Of a stretch of 64,000 nt of DNA, positions 43,641-55,700 are shown in pieces. Position 1 is the first letter of the stretch. Every line of letters begins with the position of its first letter. A model generated the notes under the pieces. That model made no database searches. It was given only the letters and a program-made list of their open reading frames with translations, and was not told where the DNA came from. The stretch lies in NCBI RefSeq assembly GCF_037975245.1, contig NC_092581.1, positions 11,433,303 to 11,497,302 on the forward strand, read 5' to 3'. Origin of the DNA: Apostichopus japonicus (Eukaryota > Echinodermata > Holothuroidea > Aspidochirotida > Stichopodidae). Both the position numbers and the translations under genes were made by a program.

Positions 43641-44339
43641 TCATAAAACAGGTAAGAATATTATAAAACATATGCATCATAAAATGAGGCATGTAACAAT
43701 CCGATCACAAATATTACAAATTGTAATGTACATATGAAATGATTAGATTTAAGCATGTCGTCACATCAAATGATACACGTCACAAATCAGAAAACACATT
43801 AATGAGACTGAACATGTCTGTTTATATGAATACAATACACACAAACTATACAGAATGCAATAAAGGAGTACACATAGTAAATTATAAATGATGAAAAGGC
43901 CATCATCAAATGCAGTTATTTAAAACTGATCATTATTAAAAACTTCCCCAATGAGGATATTCAGGTTTATAATAGGCTCAACGACATATACGGTTCCTCT
44001 TCTGTTGCATTTATTATCGGTATTTAACGTTAAAGGGTAAAAGGTTCCATTACGTTCTAGCACAAATCAAAATAGTACACTCATCCTCAAAAATAATAAT
44101 AATAAATAAATGAATAAATAAATAAATTAAACGCCGATCACAAATGTGGTTCAATCCAATCTCAATTAATTGTAACGTTTAGTGTAGTAGATTAACAAAC
44201 ATAAATGCATCACCGCACTTTGTATTTACACGTTTATATTAAGTCGTATACCCAAGAACCTTTGCAGATGGTTTAATATAATATAAGTATTACCAATCAT
44301 TAGTCACTTTTATAAATCTATCATATTTACTCATTTTAG

Positions 44340-44372
44340 CGACAGACATTGCAACCCCGGAGATGCGGGTAT
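44340..44372 (+). pseudogene. Left part of the split SLC22-B exon 4 copy
   Basis: Follows TACTCATTTTAG exactly as in the parent. One substitution (GACATT for GAAATT). It ends with GCGGGTAT, the duplicated target octamer. Confidence 0.92.
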
Positions 44373-44694
44373 CAGGCGCGGCGGAACGGAAAAATTATTG
44401 GGGGGGGGGGGGCTAATGTGTGGAGACTATCTAAGCGGAGCGCCACCATCGGTTGGCGCGGAGCGTACAAGAAAATTTTGGATTTTTTCAAACCCCCAAA
44501 TGGCCGGAAACGGCACTTCCCGAGTGTTTTATGCTGTGAATACCTGGCCCTAAAATATGGGTCTCAAGCCTGCAATTTCTCAGATTGCACGTAAAGTCTG
44601 TAAAAACATTGTAATATGTATATTCGATGGTGTTTTAAGAGAGTAGCTATTACTCGTAGTGTACTCGCAAAGACGTTTTTGAGTGTAGTAAGGG

Positions 44695-45109
44695 CAGTGG
44701 CGGAGCTAGGGGTATTGGTCGGAAAGTGGGGGGGGGGGGCAAGAATGGTCTGTAGGGGCGCTTTCTACACTATCTAAGCGGAGCGCCACCACAGGTTGGC
44801 GCGGAGCGTACAGAAAATTTTTGAGTAAAGATACTCCCGAGATTGCAGGAAATGACCCTTTCCGGGGCCTTGCTAATTTGCAGACAAACGGAGAATAAAT
44901 AGGTGTCGTCGCCATTTTGTCGGAAAATTACACCGACAGAATATGACAAATGTCAATAGGTATATGAGAGCGCAATAAAATAGTCAAAAATCGAGAATAA
45001 GTATAAAGTAGTGAAAAGCTGAAAAGGGCGCCAGCAGTCCATTTGAGTCCGTCAGGGGGGGGGGGGCATCCGCCCCTGACTGTTTATATGGACGCTCGAT
45101 CAACCACTA
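44695..45109. mobile_element. Nested hAT-like MITE, family 3 copy b (415 bp)
   Basis: Starts CAGTGGCGGAGCTAGGGG and ends ACCACTA, with the octamer AGTAAGGG on both sides (44687-44694, 45110-45117). Interior matches 15895-16264 closely, including the motif at 44777-44811. Confidence 0.88.
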
Positions 45110-45337
45110 AGTAAGGGGATGTTGGAGAACTGGCTGGAATGAGGCATTGGCCTAAGACGAAGTTGTGTTACGCTTAACGGTACTCACACTCACTGCTTCC
45201 ACTTTTCACGGGGCGTGAAGATAAGTAAGGGGATGTTGGAGAACTGGCTGGAATGAGGCATTGGCCTAAGACGAAGTTGTGTTACGCTTAACGGTACTCA
45301 CACTCACTGCTTCCACTTTTCACGGGGCGTGAAGACG
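45110..45337. repeat. 114-bp tandem duplication inside the composite element
   Basis: AGTAAGGGGATGTTGGAGAA ... CACGGGGCGTGAAG occurs at 45110 and again at 45224, essentially identical. Confidence 0.92.
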
Positions 45338-45607
45338 CGGTTGGGGTGACAAAGTGGTCTATAGCCAAGGGACGGGCCGAGGGTCCCCCAGCAATTATTA
45401 AAATTATTACACCTATAGAGTATACGTGTGAATCGGACAGATCGACAAGTATGCATTGAAAAATGGGCAGATGTACGTTTCGGAGCCTTGGTAAATATTG
45501 GGGGGGGGGGGGGGGCTTATCATGCATTTGCCCCCTCAACTTTTTTATTGGGGGGGGCTGAGCCCCCCAAGCCCCCCCCCCCCGGTTCCGCCGCCACTGG
45601 CGGGTAT

Positions 45608-45743
45608 TTGCTGGAGTGGCAATCTGGTATTACTACTCTGCAGCATACTTTGTGTTATCAGCTGCAGCCAAATTGATACCAAACTGGAGATTACTTTTGG
45701 CGTTGGTTTCAGTCCCTTATCTCCCTCTGTTTTTCTGCGTTAT
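45608..45743 (+). pseudogene. Right part of the split SLC22-B exon 4 copy
   Basis: Encodes AGVAIWYYYSAAYFVLSAAA ... and ends with the parental GTAAGT donor at 45744. It differs from the parent by about one base. Confidence 0.92.
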
Positions 45744-46480
45744 GTAAGTTTCAACATTAGTAATAAAGTGTTAATCTACCATGGATCGGTTTTTGACTGC
45801 CTTTCAACAATACAAACGTTATTCAGAGTCGTTATAGTGTTTCGGGTCCTAAATAGAGATAAGCTTTGCTGTCCTTTCTTTTTAATGTTTCCACAGGGAC
45901 ACCTTGTGCTATACTGAGTTCATACGTCTCAGAATGTGGTAGACTTTCAACCTATATGATCATACCCCAGTTTAACTGTAATCCGGTCCTAGCCAAACTA
46001 TTAGGTGGACGCAGTATTAACCATTGCTGCTTCTAATAACGTTTTTTAGAGTGCACCATTATAAGTGCATACGTCTCTGGAAATGTTTTTTTTTTTTGTC
46101 TTTTGTACCCTACGTACATCGCTTTTGTACACAGGTTTCAAAATATGACAATAGAATTAAAGTTAATATGGAGTGGCAGCTATACGACTCATAAGTCAGC
46201 ATGTGGTAGACCTATGTGATCATATCCCAGTTTGACTGTAATCCGGTCCTAGCCAAACTATTAGGTGGATACATTATTAACCATTGTTGCTTCTAATAAC
46301 GTTTTTTTTTTTTAAGAATGCACCATATAAGTTCATACGTCTCGGGAAATGTGTTTTTGTCTTTTGTACCCTACATACATTGTTCTTCACACTGTCATGG
46401 TTTAAAGTATGACACTAGAATTAATATTAATACGGACTGGTAATTACTTATATGACTCATAAGACAGCGTGTGCAGGTCG
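45744..46480 (+). repeat. Duplicated SLC22-B intron 4 sequence with a 260-bp tandem unit
   Basis: The first 200 bp is an inverted copy of 57230-57430. Then 'AATCCGGTCCTAGCCAAACT' recurs about 260 bp apart (45981 and 46241) with a degenerate third start near 46442. SLC22-B intron 4 has one copy (near 57105-57125), so the repeat grew in the duplicate or shrank in the parent. Confidence 0.8.
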
Positions 46481-47378
46481 ACTTGCAGTTTTGAGTATAG
46501 CATGTCCCAAATAGTATAAACGAGTATTGAGTAAAAGGTACATGATTTTTACTTTAAGTACAATCATCAGCATACTAGACTATGATTGGTGGAACAAGTA
46601 CATGATCATTACGTTGCTGAGTACCAGTGCGATTGCAAACCCACGAGTACGGTACGAGTACAGAAGAACAAAATGTATTGTCTCGAGTACTACTCATTAT
46701 GCAACTGAATAATTTTCAAAATCTTTTATTTTGTTGACTGAATCTTTTGAATTCTGTTTATTATTACTGTAAAGTTGGGTGAATATCTTCGATACGCATC
46801 ATCTGTTCTGATCAGTAAACGACTCTAACTATTTCATTGTTTTATTGATTCATGAAAAGTTCTGTAAGCATAATCAACTTCTAGTTATATCGTTTGTCTC
46901 AAAATGTAGTAGACCACTTTGGGCCGTTGGTACTTGTTTAAAAAGAATCGAAGAATGATGGAGAGAGGATCTTTGTAGAAAATTAAAGTCGATGATTAAA
47001 GAGATTAAAATCGATGTTGCCTAGTTAAACTGAATCGTACAGCAAATGTTTTATTTTGACAAGATTAAGTACAACCGGCTATAGCATTCTATACATGCAC
47101 AGCCGCTGCAAACACAGCACATTCCTCTCAATTTTACGTCATAATAATCTCCAAGCAAGAGGTCAACACTCAGAAGGATTGTTGATAAATGTCCAGAAAT
47201 TGTCTGCACCTTTAGGTCAAAACTACAATCTATTAACATTTTTGGTCATGTAGATACAAATGTTTTAAATTTTGTGAAAGTTTATGAAGGTTCTTATAAA
47301 AACATGTTGCAAAAAAGTGAAAAATTAAAATCTGTATGGACGACTAAGCAAAATTGTAAAAATGAAAAGCAATATTAT

Positions 47379-47470
47379 TTAAAATGAATGCTTTTGGAGA
47401 ACATCTGACATGACATCATTGACTATCTTCTGTACATGATCCGGTTCCTGGACATAAGGAATGGATTCGT
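47379..47470 (-). CDS. Candidate terminal exon of an unassigned gene
   Basis: On the - strand, after TTTTGTAACCAG, the text reads (x)ESIPYVQEPDHVQKIVNDVM SDVLQKHSF then TAA. Codon choice and the amphipathic helix look like real coding, and 'V-EP-HV--I---V' is loosely like the last helix of alpha/beta-hydrolases such as SERHL-type proteins. That is a weak resemblance. I could not find upstream exons at 47.5-52.6 kb, so this may be an orphan or relic exon, or chance. Confidence 0.3.
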
Positions 47471-50400
47471 CTGGTTACAAAACATGTTGACATGTTAGAA
47501 ACATGGCAATGAGATGTGGTTTACACAAACAACATGGATTAATGTTCGCTATTATTAGTGTAATGTATAACTAATAGGCACTGGGTCTACGAGCACTGTT
47601 TGTAGTACGTGGTGAGTATATGTAAATTATGAAATACAATACTTGTGCATTTATTAATGGGAAGGCAATATCTCAATCTTGTTGTTGAATTGATTATTAG
47701 TAAATATCAAAATACCAGCAGATATTGAAACTCCTTCCTGCGATATAATTGTAAAATATTATCATTATGATCATAGGTACCGTCAAGTAATGATAATGGT
47801 ATTGGCGTAAAGCTGATATACATGAATGAATTCCAGGGAAATTCCAGGGTATGAAGTTGATCCTTTATATAATAAAAGTGCTTGAAACTTCTTTGTAGAA
47901 TATTATAACTTGTCGAGATATGAGTTTTGTTTTTCAATGTGGTGATATTTTGTGCAGGTTTCTGGCAACAGCAGAATGAAATGATATCGTCATAACACTG
48001 AATTCAGCTGAGGTGTTTTTCTAATTTTCTTTGTGATATTGAAGTCGTTTATCAAAAGATGAAAATAATATTTAAGCAAAATAAAGCTTCCCACTGATGG
48101 TACTCTATAACCACAGAGTACATTGCATTGCAAACATTCCATTTATATCACTATTCATGAATAAATTAACAGAACCATTTTCATAGGAAAGTAGCATTTT
48201 ATATATAGTATGTACATGATGACATCACAGACGACTAATTCCTGGAGTTTGCAATAATTAGTACAAAAGACAATCCACGTAATCCAATATTACTTCAGAA
48301 AATATCAGCAAATGCTTCATGTATGTATCAAGCCTCAACTATATGGATGTTTCAGCGTCATCTTCGTTCAAAGTGTCATGATTTTAAGCCGACTGGACAG
48401 GTTCTCGGCAAAGAGCCCTTGATAAAACCAACAGTTGTTACCACCCCCAGTGTCTTCATCACTCGTTGCTAGGGGAGACTTGTAGGTTAAAACTAGCCGT
48501 TTCTAAGGAGCAGAGGGCGGAATGTGCAATATGTTTTGTACACAGTCATCTATAATCGTGAACTCTTAAACCGTAAAAATTGTCTTATTTTCGTGTTTAA
48601 TTGAGTGTACAAGCAATGTCCATCCATTGCTTTGTTTCAGCGACATAAACGGTCAAACTTCGGCAAAATTGATACATTTTAATTTTAGCGAAGAATGACA
48701 CTTGTTTGTGAATAGCGTATTGTTTTAGTTTTGTTCTAAGGCAACGTTTCCTTTGAGGTATATCATGTTATAACAATGAGTAGTATAGCTAGGATCAACC
48801 AAAACGACTGTTTAACCTAATCACGTTAATTTCAAAGCCATTTGCTCATCCTCTCCCTATGTCAGAGCTCTATATGACAGGTCCATGATACTTTGAAACG
48901 ATCACGCCTCTTTAGTAGTATAAGGGAAGTTGAAAGGAAAGTGATACTCTAATTATCATCGAATAGTCAGATAACTCAACGGTTAAATGCATGACTGGGG
49001 TTGGCAACCTACGGCCCGCGGGCCAAATTCGGCCCGCCAGTGATTTTTTTTGCTGCGGGTAAGATGTCTCAAGAAAAATTAATAAAATATATATATATAT
49101 TTTACATCATCACAAAAAACGAGCTAGCTGCTTATAATTTATCGCCACTAAGGATGCTGTCGGGTAGGCCTATTATCCCCATTAATTATCAACTGTACTG
49201 TATTGACATTATGTTTTTGTGAATACAGATTAAGTACACACACCTATTGCTTGAAAGTCCTCGGAATCAAATGTTTGAAATCAACAGCAGGTCGTTGGTT
49301 AGGTGCGGCCCAGTCAATTTATATCTGGCCCTTTCATTCCAAAAGGTTGCCCACCTCTGGCAATATGAGCTTATGTGTTACGGATTCGATTCCCACTGAA
49401 AAAAATTGGGGCAACTCTATTTTTCATTTTCAGTTCATTTGTAGGTCGAATCTTTAAACGTAAATTCTGAAATTACTTTTCTAGCTGACGTGTTGGTTAG
49501 CGAGAAAGTTTAAGCGAAAGAACTTGAACTGTTAATTGTATAAATCATATAGGATTCGATACATGTCTGTAACTACAATACTCCGGTTGTAGGTATTGTT
49601 AATTTTTTTGTGGCATAGGAACCCGTGCCATGTCTTCCTTGTTGTCGCAAAAGCACCCGGGAAGATGCGAGGAGGGTCGGTCAAAGGTCCACCAGAAGCG
49701 TTCTAGGTGGCGTGCGTGAATCATTGCCTATGGCCATATAGGGTCGAAACACTATTTGCGAACGGCATGTGTGCTGCCACCGTCCACTTAACACGTGGCT
49801 CGCTCTCTCCTAAAAGTCTGTCTATGGAAGCTTGTAAAAGCAATCACAGTATTTCATAAAGCGTAAAGAAAGTTAATTAAATGACGCCATCTCTTTTCCC
49901 ACACTTTCAAAGAGAGAGTTAGCATCATAGATCAGGAAATGGATGTAAACCAGGTGAAAACTCTAACAAATAAGTTATACGGTGCTACCTATATATATAT
50001 AAAGGGATCGTTGCAAGAGATAAAAAGTTGAAGTCAGACTCTGATCGTTAATATCAGAAATCAAACGAAAAACAAATCAAACATGTCTTACCAAATCACG
50101 GACTCCTTCAGCTCAATCTAAACTAACGATTTTGTTATGACTGTGGGGTGGGGAAGGGTAGAGGGAGGGAGTGGAGTCCGTTATTTTGCGTTGAATCTCT
50201 TGATCTGGCAATGACACGGTCATTTGATAAGTTTAGTATTTCTTCTTTAGTTATCTAACCAATCAAAGTGATTGCCCTCAGAAAACGTTGACGAGTGTTA
50301 ACAACTGACCAGTAACATGTTTCAGCTATAGAAATGTCACAGTGATAGCAGTCAAATACTTGTTAAGTTTGAAGATGGATTTTCTAGCATATTGTCATGC

Positions 50401-51861
50401 AGTGGCATGAATGCAATAACACAAAACAGATGTGACGTATCAGTACGTAATAATCTAGTCCAAGGTTATATTTGGTGAGCAGTTGCTGTGTGTGCGCGCA
50501 AATATACTATAATTATAATGCGAAGATGTTATGAAGCTTTCGATTTTTTTAAGCTGATACTTTCACGAACCCCATCTCTGCTTTTACAGCAGCAGAACAT
50601 CCAATCAATCACACGTAACATAACAATATCCACATAGTGTTCACAATTATGGATATATTTTACAGAAAATCATCACATTTGGTGGATCTGTTGGCGTTCT
50701 TTTTGGTTTCCTTTATTTGCCTCAGAGAAAAAAAATACAAAAATTGGTAGACACACACTTCACGGCTTGTTTTGTGTATACATTATATAGGATAAATCCC
50801 CGTTGAGTGCATTGGGGGGGGGGGTGGGGGGGGTGCGCTTTGGCAACGTAGGTTATGCTTATTCATATTTCTCTTTGCGATCATCGATCGGTTGATGGAA
50901 ATCTCCCCCTAAAAACAAAATGAGATAAACTGTTGAATCGTTTCCGCGTATGATTCGAATACGGTAAATCGCGCCTAAACCTGTCACTTCCATAAGATTT
51001 CCGATTCGCTCTTCCATTCTTCTTTAATCAAGGCAGTTTATATGATAAACCAGTCATGACATAAATACTTTATTCCAATTTCAAAAGAATATTTCGACCG
51101 AGTCGTACTAATCGTTGATCGGAGATGGTGGGTTACTATATACCTTGACATTTCTGATCAGTCTGGCCTGTATAATGGTTTCGATGTATGATATTGTAAC
51201 ACAATGACCCAGATTGGGCGCCAATATTGCCCACAGAAGTGCATGGCGTAGCTATTGTGATGAAGAGAGAAAGAAGAACGAAATACATTACGTTTATGAC
51301 ATAAAATAAGTAGTAAGGTAAGTTTATATGTTACTTCCCTCTCACATTTGATCAAAACTAAGACGGAATAACACTCTGTGACACTACACATAGACACATC
51401 TTCATGTCTTAAGGCTGTTTTGATCAAAATACTATATATGCATGGCGATTCAGGTGGGCTGCAAAAAAAAAGACGTGGATATTTACAAACTTGTTTGATT
51501 AAAAACAAAAAAGAGGGGTTTTGGAGGCAAAACTTTAAAAGGAATGCCACCCTGTAGCGTTTCATATGAGCACATCCGCTTGTTTGCAAGCTGTTTTTGA
51601 TCCGATTAATGTCAAAAGGTTTATGGCGCTTCGTGCTGGATACCAAAAACGTGCACATTGGCTTGGTTTCGTAAAAGAAAGGGTTGATTTGCCAAAGATG
51701 ACAGTGACTTAAAATTAGTATCTTCCCGCGACTTTCGACTCTCCCTTTAAAGATAAGTACAGTTTCAAGAACGTTTTCAACTATTTATTCTACATAATTG
51801 ATTTTAGTAGCTGCACACAGAACGTTAATTTGTATGTTATGATGTTTACTATTATATAGAG
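47471..51861. other. Intergenic region
   Basis: One hAT-like element at about 48994-49359. Elsewhere there is AT-rich sequence with G runs near 50815-50835. The 166-codon frame at 51158-51658 (- strand) has no family features. No supported gene. Confidence 0.55.
48994..49359. mobile_element. hAT-like (Charlie-style) MITE
   Basis: Left end ACTGGGGTTGGCAACCTACG then GCCCGCGGGCC; right end AAAAGGTTGCCCACCTCTG. The ends are imperfect inverses and typical of hAT/Charlie elements. The target duplication is not clear. Confidence 0.75.
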
Positions 51862-52155
51862 CAGGGTTTCCTTAACTTTATTCCCCCACGAACCCCTTGT
51901 GGATGTCAGAGTTGTCCACGAACCCCCAACTTTTCGAGACACGATCTGAGTCAGTATTACACTATAATACGCATAACAGTGCTTCGTAAAAGATCAAGTA
52001 TCACATGCATGGTACGGTACTACTATGGCAACATATGCGTATGGAACGCGAAAAGAGTTTGTCGATAGTTTTGACTTTCAGAAACGTCTCACGAACACCA
52101 TGAGATGGACTCACGCACCCCTGAGGGTTCATGCACCCCAGTAAGGGGACCCCTG
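51862..52155. mobile_element. hAT-like MITE, family 1 copy b (294 bp)
   Basis: Starts CAGGGTTTCCTTAACTTTAT and ends GGGGACCCCTG. The octamer ATATAGAG flanks both sides (51854-51861, 52156-52163). The interior is the reverse complement of 1571-1936, including a shared ACTATGGCAACATATGCGTA segment, with an internal deletion. Confidence 0.88.
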
Positions 52156-52374
52156 ATATAGAGCTTCTGTTCTAACCTGTAAATGATCATCTTTGGCTAC
52201 GAATATAGGTTTTATTCCTTTTGACAAGAAACTTACACGACTTACCACGATGTATATTCCAACGGTATATATGTAGTGAGATTTGCTTTCAGTCAAGACA
52301 ATAAAAGTGACGTGTTGATATAGGCTGTGTGATTGAATTAGCATAATCATGCAATTGAATAAATATATATCAAG

Positions 52375-52531
52375 CAGTGACGTAACGAGTAATGACTCGA
52401 GTCACTTATACTTTCAATAGAGAAGTGACTCGAAAGTTTTCCCGATGGAGATAACACAGTGACTCGAGTCAGGAAAACCTCTTGCAAGGACTCTACTCGA
52501 CCATAATACGTAGCGACTCGTTACATCTCTG
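52375..52531. mobile_element. Short hAT-like MITE (157 bp)
   Basis: Ends CAGTGACGTAACGAGT and ACTCGTTACATCTCTG are inverse. The interior repeats the ACTCGAGTCA palindrome. The flanking octamers (ATATCAAG / ACACAAAG) match at only five positions, so the target duplication is decayed or the ends are slightly off. Confidence 0.7.
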
Positions 52532-52631
52532 ACACAAAGTAACAGTGAAACCGTATAGTCTACGGTCATCACCATATTTACAGTAACCACAAATTACTCC
52601 ATTGTACATGTGAAGAGCCCACCTCTTACAG

Positions 52632-52637
52632 TTTATT
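52632..52637 (-). promoter_or_regulatory. Candidate polyadenylation signal of SLC22-B
   Basis: AATAAA on the - strand about 42 bp after the SLC22-B stop codon. Inferred from the hexamer alone. Confidence 0.45.
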
Positions 52638-52678
52638 GACATGCGAACAAGTTAGAAGAAAGCAACTAGTGAACTGAG

Positions 52679-52724
52679 TTAAACGACCACATCTTTCTCT
52701 AGCTCATCGTCAGCGTTCGGATCA
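52679..52724 (-). CDS. SLC22-B exon 10 (C-terminal tail)
   Basis: Starts after CCCTGTTTCAG and encodes (C)DPNADDELEKDVVV then TAA (52681-52679). The phase fits the exon 9 donor. The last residues are hydrophobic valines, a possible PDZ-type end (inference). Confidence 0.8.
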
Positions 52725-55700
52725 CTGAAACAGGGAAAAACAGAAAAGGAAGAAGAGGGAAAATTAATTATCTGTAAAAAAAACTGTGTTTTAAAGTTCA
52801 TGGTGTTATTTTTTCAATGTTACACACGCATTCCGTTATCTTGTAAAATTTTGTTAGTTACTTCCTGTCTTCCAGGTAACTTCACGTCTCGTCGCCCTCT
52901 ACCCATTTTGAACAACCATATATTCCCTGTATTCTTTACATATTTACTCCACATTAAATGCACATAAGCACATAAATGTATGGCTAGAACTACGGGATTC
53001 GGGCCAGTGATCTTTGGATTACAAGCTCAGTGCTCTACCAACTGAGCTTTTCAGCCCTTAAATGATGGCGATCCCTTAGCAATGTCTTGGCTAAGGGCGC
53101 CAGTCGGAAGCCACATTACCCCTAACCTAACCTTACCCATAACCTTCGCAAACGTGTTACCAGAGATGACGTCTCGTTTCAACTCTGATAATGGGTTTAT
53201 TCAATTTCATTTTATTTGTTATTGAGAGTTATTATTTGTATTGAGACTAAGTAACATGCAAAATATCGGTTATTCTTTCCATTAGCTAAGCAGGGGTGCG
53301 TCAACTAACGTGTAAAGTGTCATATGCAGTATCCATGCCGTGTGAAATCATGCAATAATCTTCTACTCGAAATGTCTGTATGCTAAATTGAATAACTGGT
53401 ACATTTCGTTACTAAACTAATATAGGAGGGCAATCCATGGAGTTGCAGATCTCATCTCCTTCATGACGGGAATGATTGTTGGATAAAAAAAAACAATGTT
53501 TACGTTTTTCGACCTTTGACCCTTGACGGTAGACCAATGACGACATCAATCACACAGGCACAACTTTACATGGTCAGGCACCTGTCCACCAAGTTTGAAC
53601 TTGATTGGACTTACGGTGTAGGATGAGTTGCGACACACTTTTTTTCGCAAAATTTAGGCCAATTTGACCTTTGACCTAAATTGATCTTTGACCCCTACCC
53701 TAATCACCTAAATCTGTCCAATTTAAAATTCCAGTCCAGTTGTGTTTGTTTAACGTTGGTTTATGGACACTTCATCCCAACCAAAATGAATTGAAAAAGA
53801 CAGTTGCGATCAAAGGAAAGATATACGTCATCAAAAGTGCATAACGTCAGACTTTCGTACATCCTGTGACCTTAACTGTTGATCAGCTGAGATCAAGTTT
53901 TCACTCACCATCTTCCAACTTTCCCGAGGTTTACCGAATCTTGTATGGTGGCTGGCATTGGCTTTCCTTTGGTCTCTGGTAGGAAGAATACCAGCAGTCC
54001 AGCAAGGATAGATGAAGATGCAAAAAGAAGGAGAGGAAGTGGTTCCCATAATTCCCGAAGAACCAGGATCATGGGAGCAACCAAACCACCTATTCGAGCA
54101 GCAACAGAGCAGGAGCCAACACACAAGGCCCTGATCGGAATCAAAAGAATATAACACATACTGAGAAATTGATATTTTTTTCAATTTTGCATTGAAGATC
54201 ATTTATATTCAACTTTATCTTTTTGAAGAAACAATTAGTTAGTCAAAAGTGGTTGAGACGTCTGACCCTCTAATTTGTTTGTATCATTATCGATTGGTGA
54301 TTATTTATACCAGGCGTTCTCAATCAATTTTCTACCAGCTCCAACACCAACTAAGCAGTAATTGGCCATCTTGAATCACGCCTCGGCAGGGTCTGTGAGG
54401 GTGAGGAGTTCCAATGCCTTAACAATTTTAAGAGCATCCGTAAAACGAAACGTCTGAACTTCCAACACAAAGTGCTGCATTACAGTATAAAACAAACCAA
54501 GCCCTTTTAAAACATTTCGAGACACTTAAAAATAATATGAAACTCAAAACTTGAGAGAAAAAAATCGTAATAGTTATAGTGATCATATCAAAAGAGGATC
54601 CTACCTTAACGGGGTTGGGAATATTTCGGCGGTGTGAATGTAGATGTTAGAAAAAGAAGCTGTGATAGCAAACTTTCCAACCATTGCGACGGCTACACGG
54701 ATAGGCCCTAATGCTGTAAAAAAAATAGTGTTAATGTGTAAATAGTTATTTTATTTAACTTGATTCCAAGAAGTGTTAAAAAAATAAAATTATTTATCAC
54801 CTATACAGTTGTGCTCATGGTCTCATCATATGAAAATCTCTATTAACGAACTTTCATATTTGGTCAGTTTACTCAGACATTTTTATGAACGTCATGCCCA
54901 GCAAGGAAGGGAATCAACTTGTTAATATCTTGGAACCGTTGCTCAGCTATGATTTACATTACTTTGTGACCACCTCTCACAATGTTTGACCTTACTAAAA
55001 TCATGAGACAGTCCCTTCAAAACAGTTGAGAGTTGCACCAGGGATGCCTTTAGTAAGACAACCTGGTTGCGCGCAGACCAAGTGGCCAGCTAATGTCGGG
55101 CTCAAGAGCAATGATGTCACCTGGCCTCCATTCTTTGAACTTTTAAGTTTCATTTATGATATATAATACTGAGAATACATGATCTTCTAAGTCTTGCATA
55201 TTTTTTAAATATTTGATCAGTATGAAATCAGAATAACAATGCTCTCTTAATGATTATATTATATTGCAATTATTTTCATCGGAAATACAACTTACGAGCA
55301 AATATGGTCGCAAAACACGATATACCAGCCAGGATCATAAGGAATCCAGTAGAGGCTCTCCTGCCAAACAATTTCATAGAAAAGATGCTGATGGTGTACG
55401 CTGGTATCTCTACTGCCCCTGATATGCAGAAGGCAATGTAAACGTTCATCCCTAGTGAGGAGGTGCCCAATGAGAGGCCAAAGTACAGAAAGCTCTGTAC
55501 AAACCTGAGAAAGAACAATTTCTTACCAGATAACATGGCATAGTGTAGCGTTACACAATAAAGACGACACCCTTTATTAAGATAGGCATGCAAGATAGGA
55601 CACGGGCACGAAAACCCAACGATCCAATCCACCTCTCAACCAAAGTCACTTACACAATCAGATACGGTTGTGTGAAGAGGGATCAATTGCCATATAAAAT

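Larger units (their letters stand above)
44373..45599. mobile_element. Composite hAT-like insertion in the exon 4 copy (1227 bp)
   Basis: Ends CAGGCGCGGCGGAAC and GTTCCGCCGCCACTG are inverse. GCGGGTAT (44365-44372, 45600-45607) is duplicated around it. It carries the shared motif at 44433-44468. Inside it sits a second MITE (44695-45109) and a 114-bp tandem duplication. Confidence 0.92.
42711..45743 (+). pseudogene. Inverted partial duplicate of SLC22-B (exons 2 and 4), exon 4 split by a transposon
   Basis: On the + strand, opposite to SLC22-B, lie a copy of SLC22-B exon 2 (42711-42814), the intron 2 minisatellite and a copy of exon 4 in two pieces (44340-44372 and 45608-45743; 33+136 = 169 nt, the exact parent length). 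Intron sequence on both sides of exon 4 matches SLC22-B too. Exon 3 is missing, the exon 2 acceptor AG is GT, and exon 4 holds a 1227-bp hAT-like insertion with an 8-bp target duplication. By eye the exon 4 copy differs from the parent at only about two sites, so the event is recent. No other exons were found; it cannot encode a transporter. Confidence 0.93.

Noticed and set aside
51158-51658. 166-codon frame on the - strand
   Set aside because: Longest frame in the area but no family motif, no splice context and an erratic Cys/His-rich composition; probably chance.
52980-53053. Functional tRNA-Thr
   Set aside because: D-arm and acceptor are recognisable, but the anticodon stem and T-loop are disrupted, so I list it only as a degenerate tRNA-like sequence.
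53500-53800. Repeated GACCTTTGACC text as a nuclear receptor site cluster
   Set aside because: The words resemble direct half-sites, but the surrounding text looks like a dispersed repeat in an intron, and no regulatory context can be shown.
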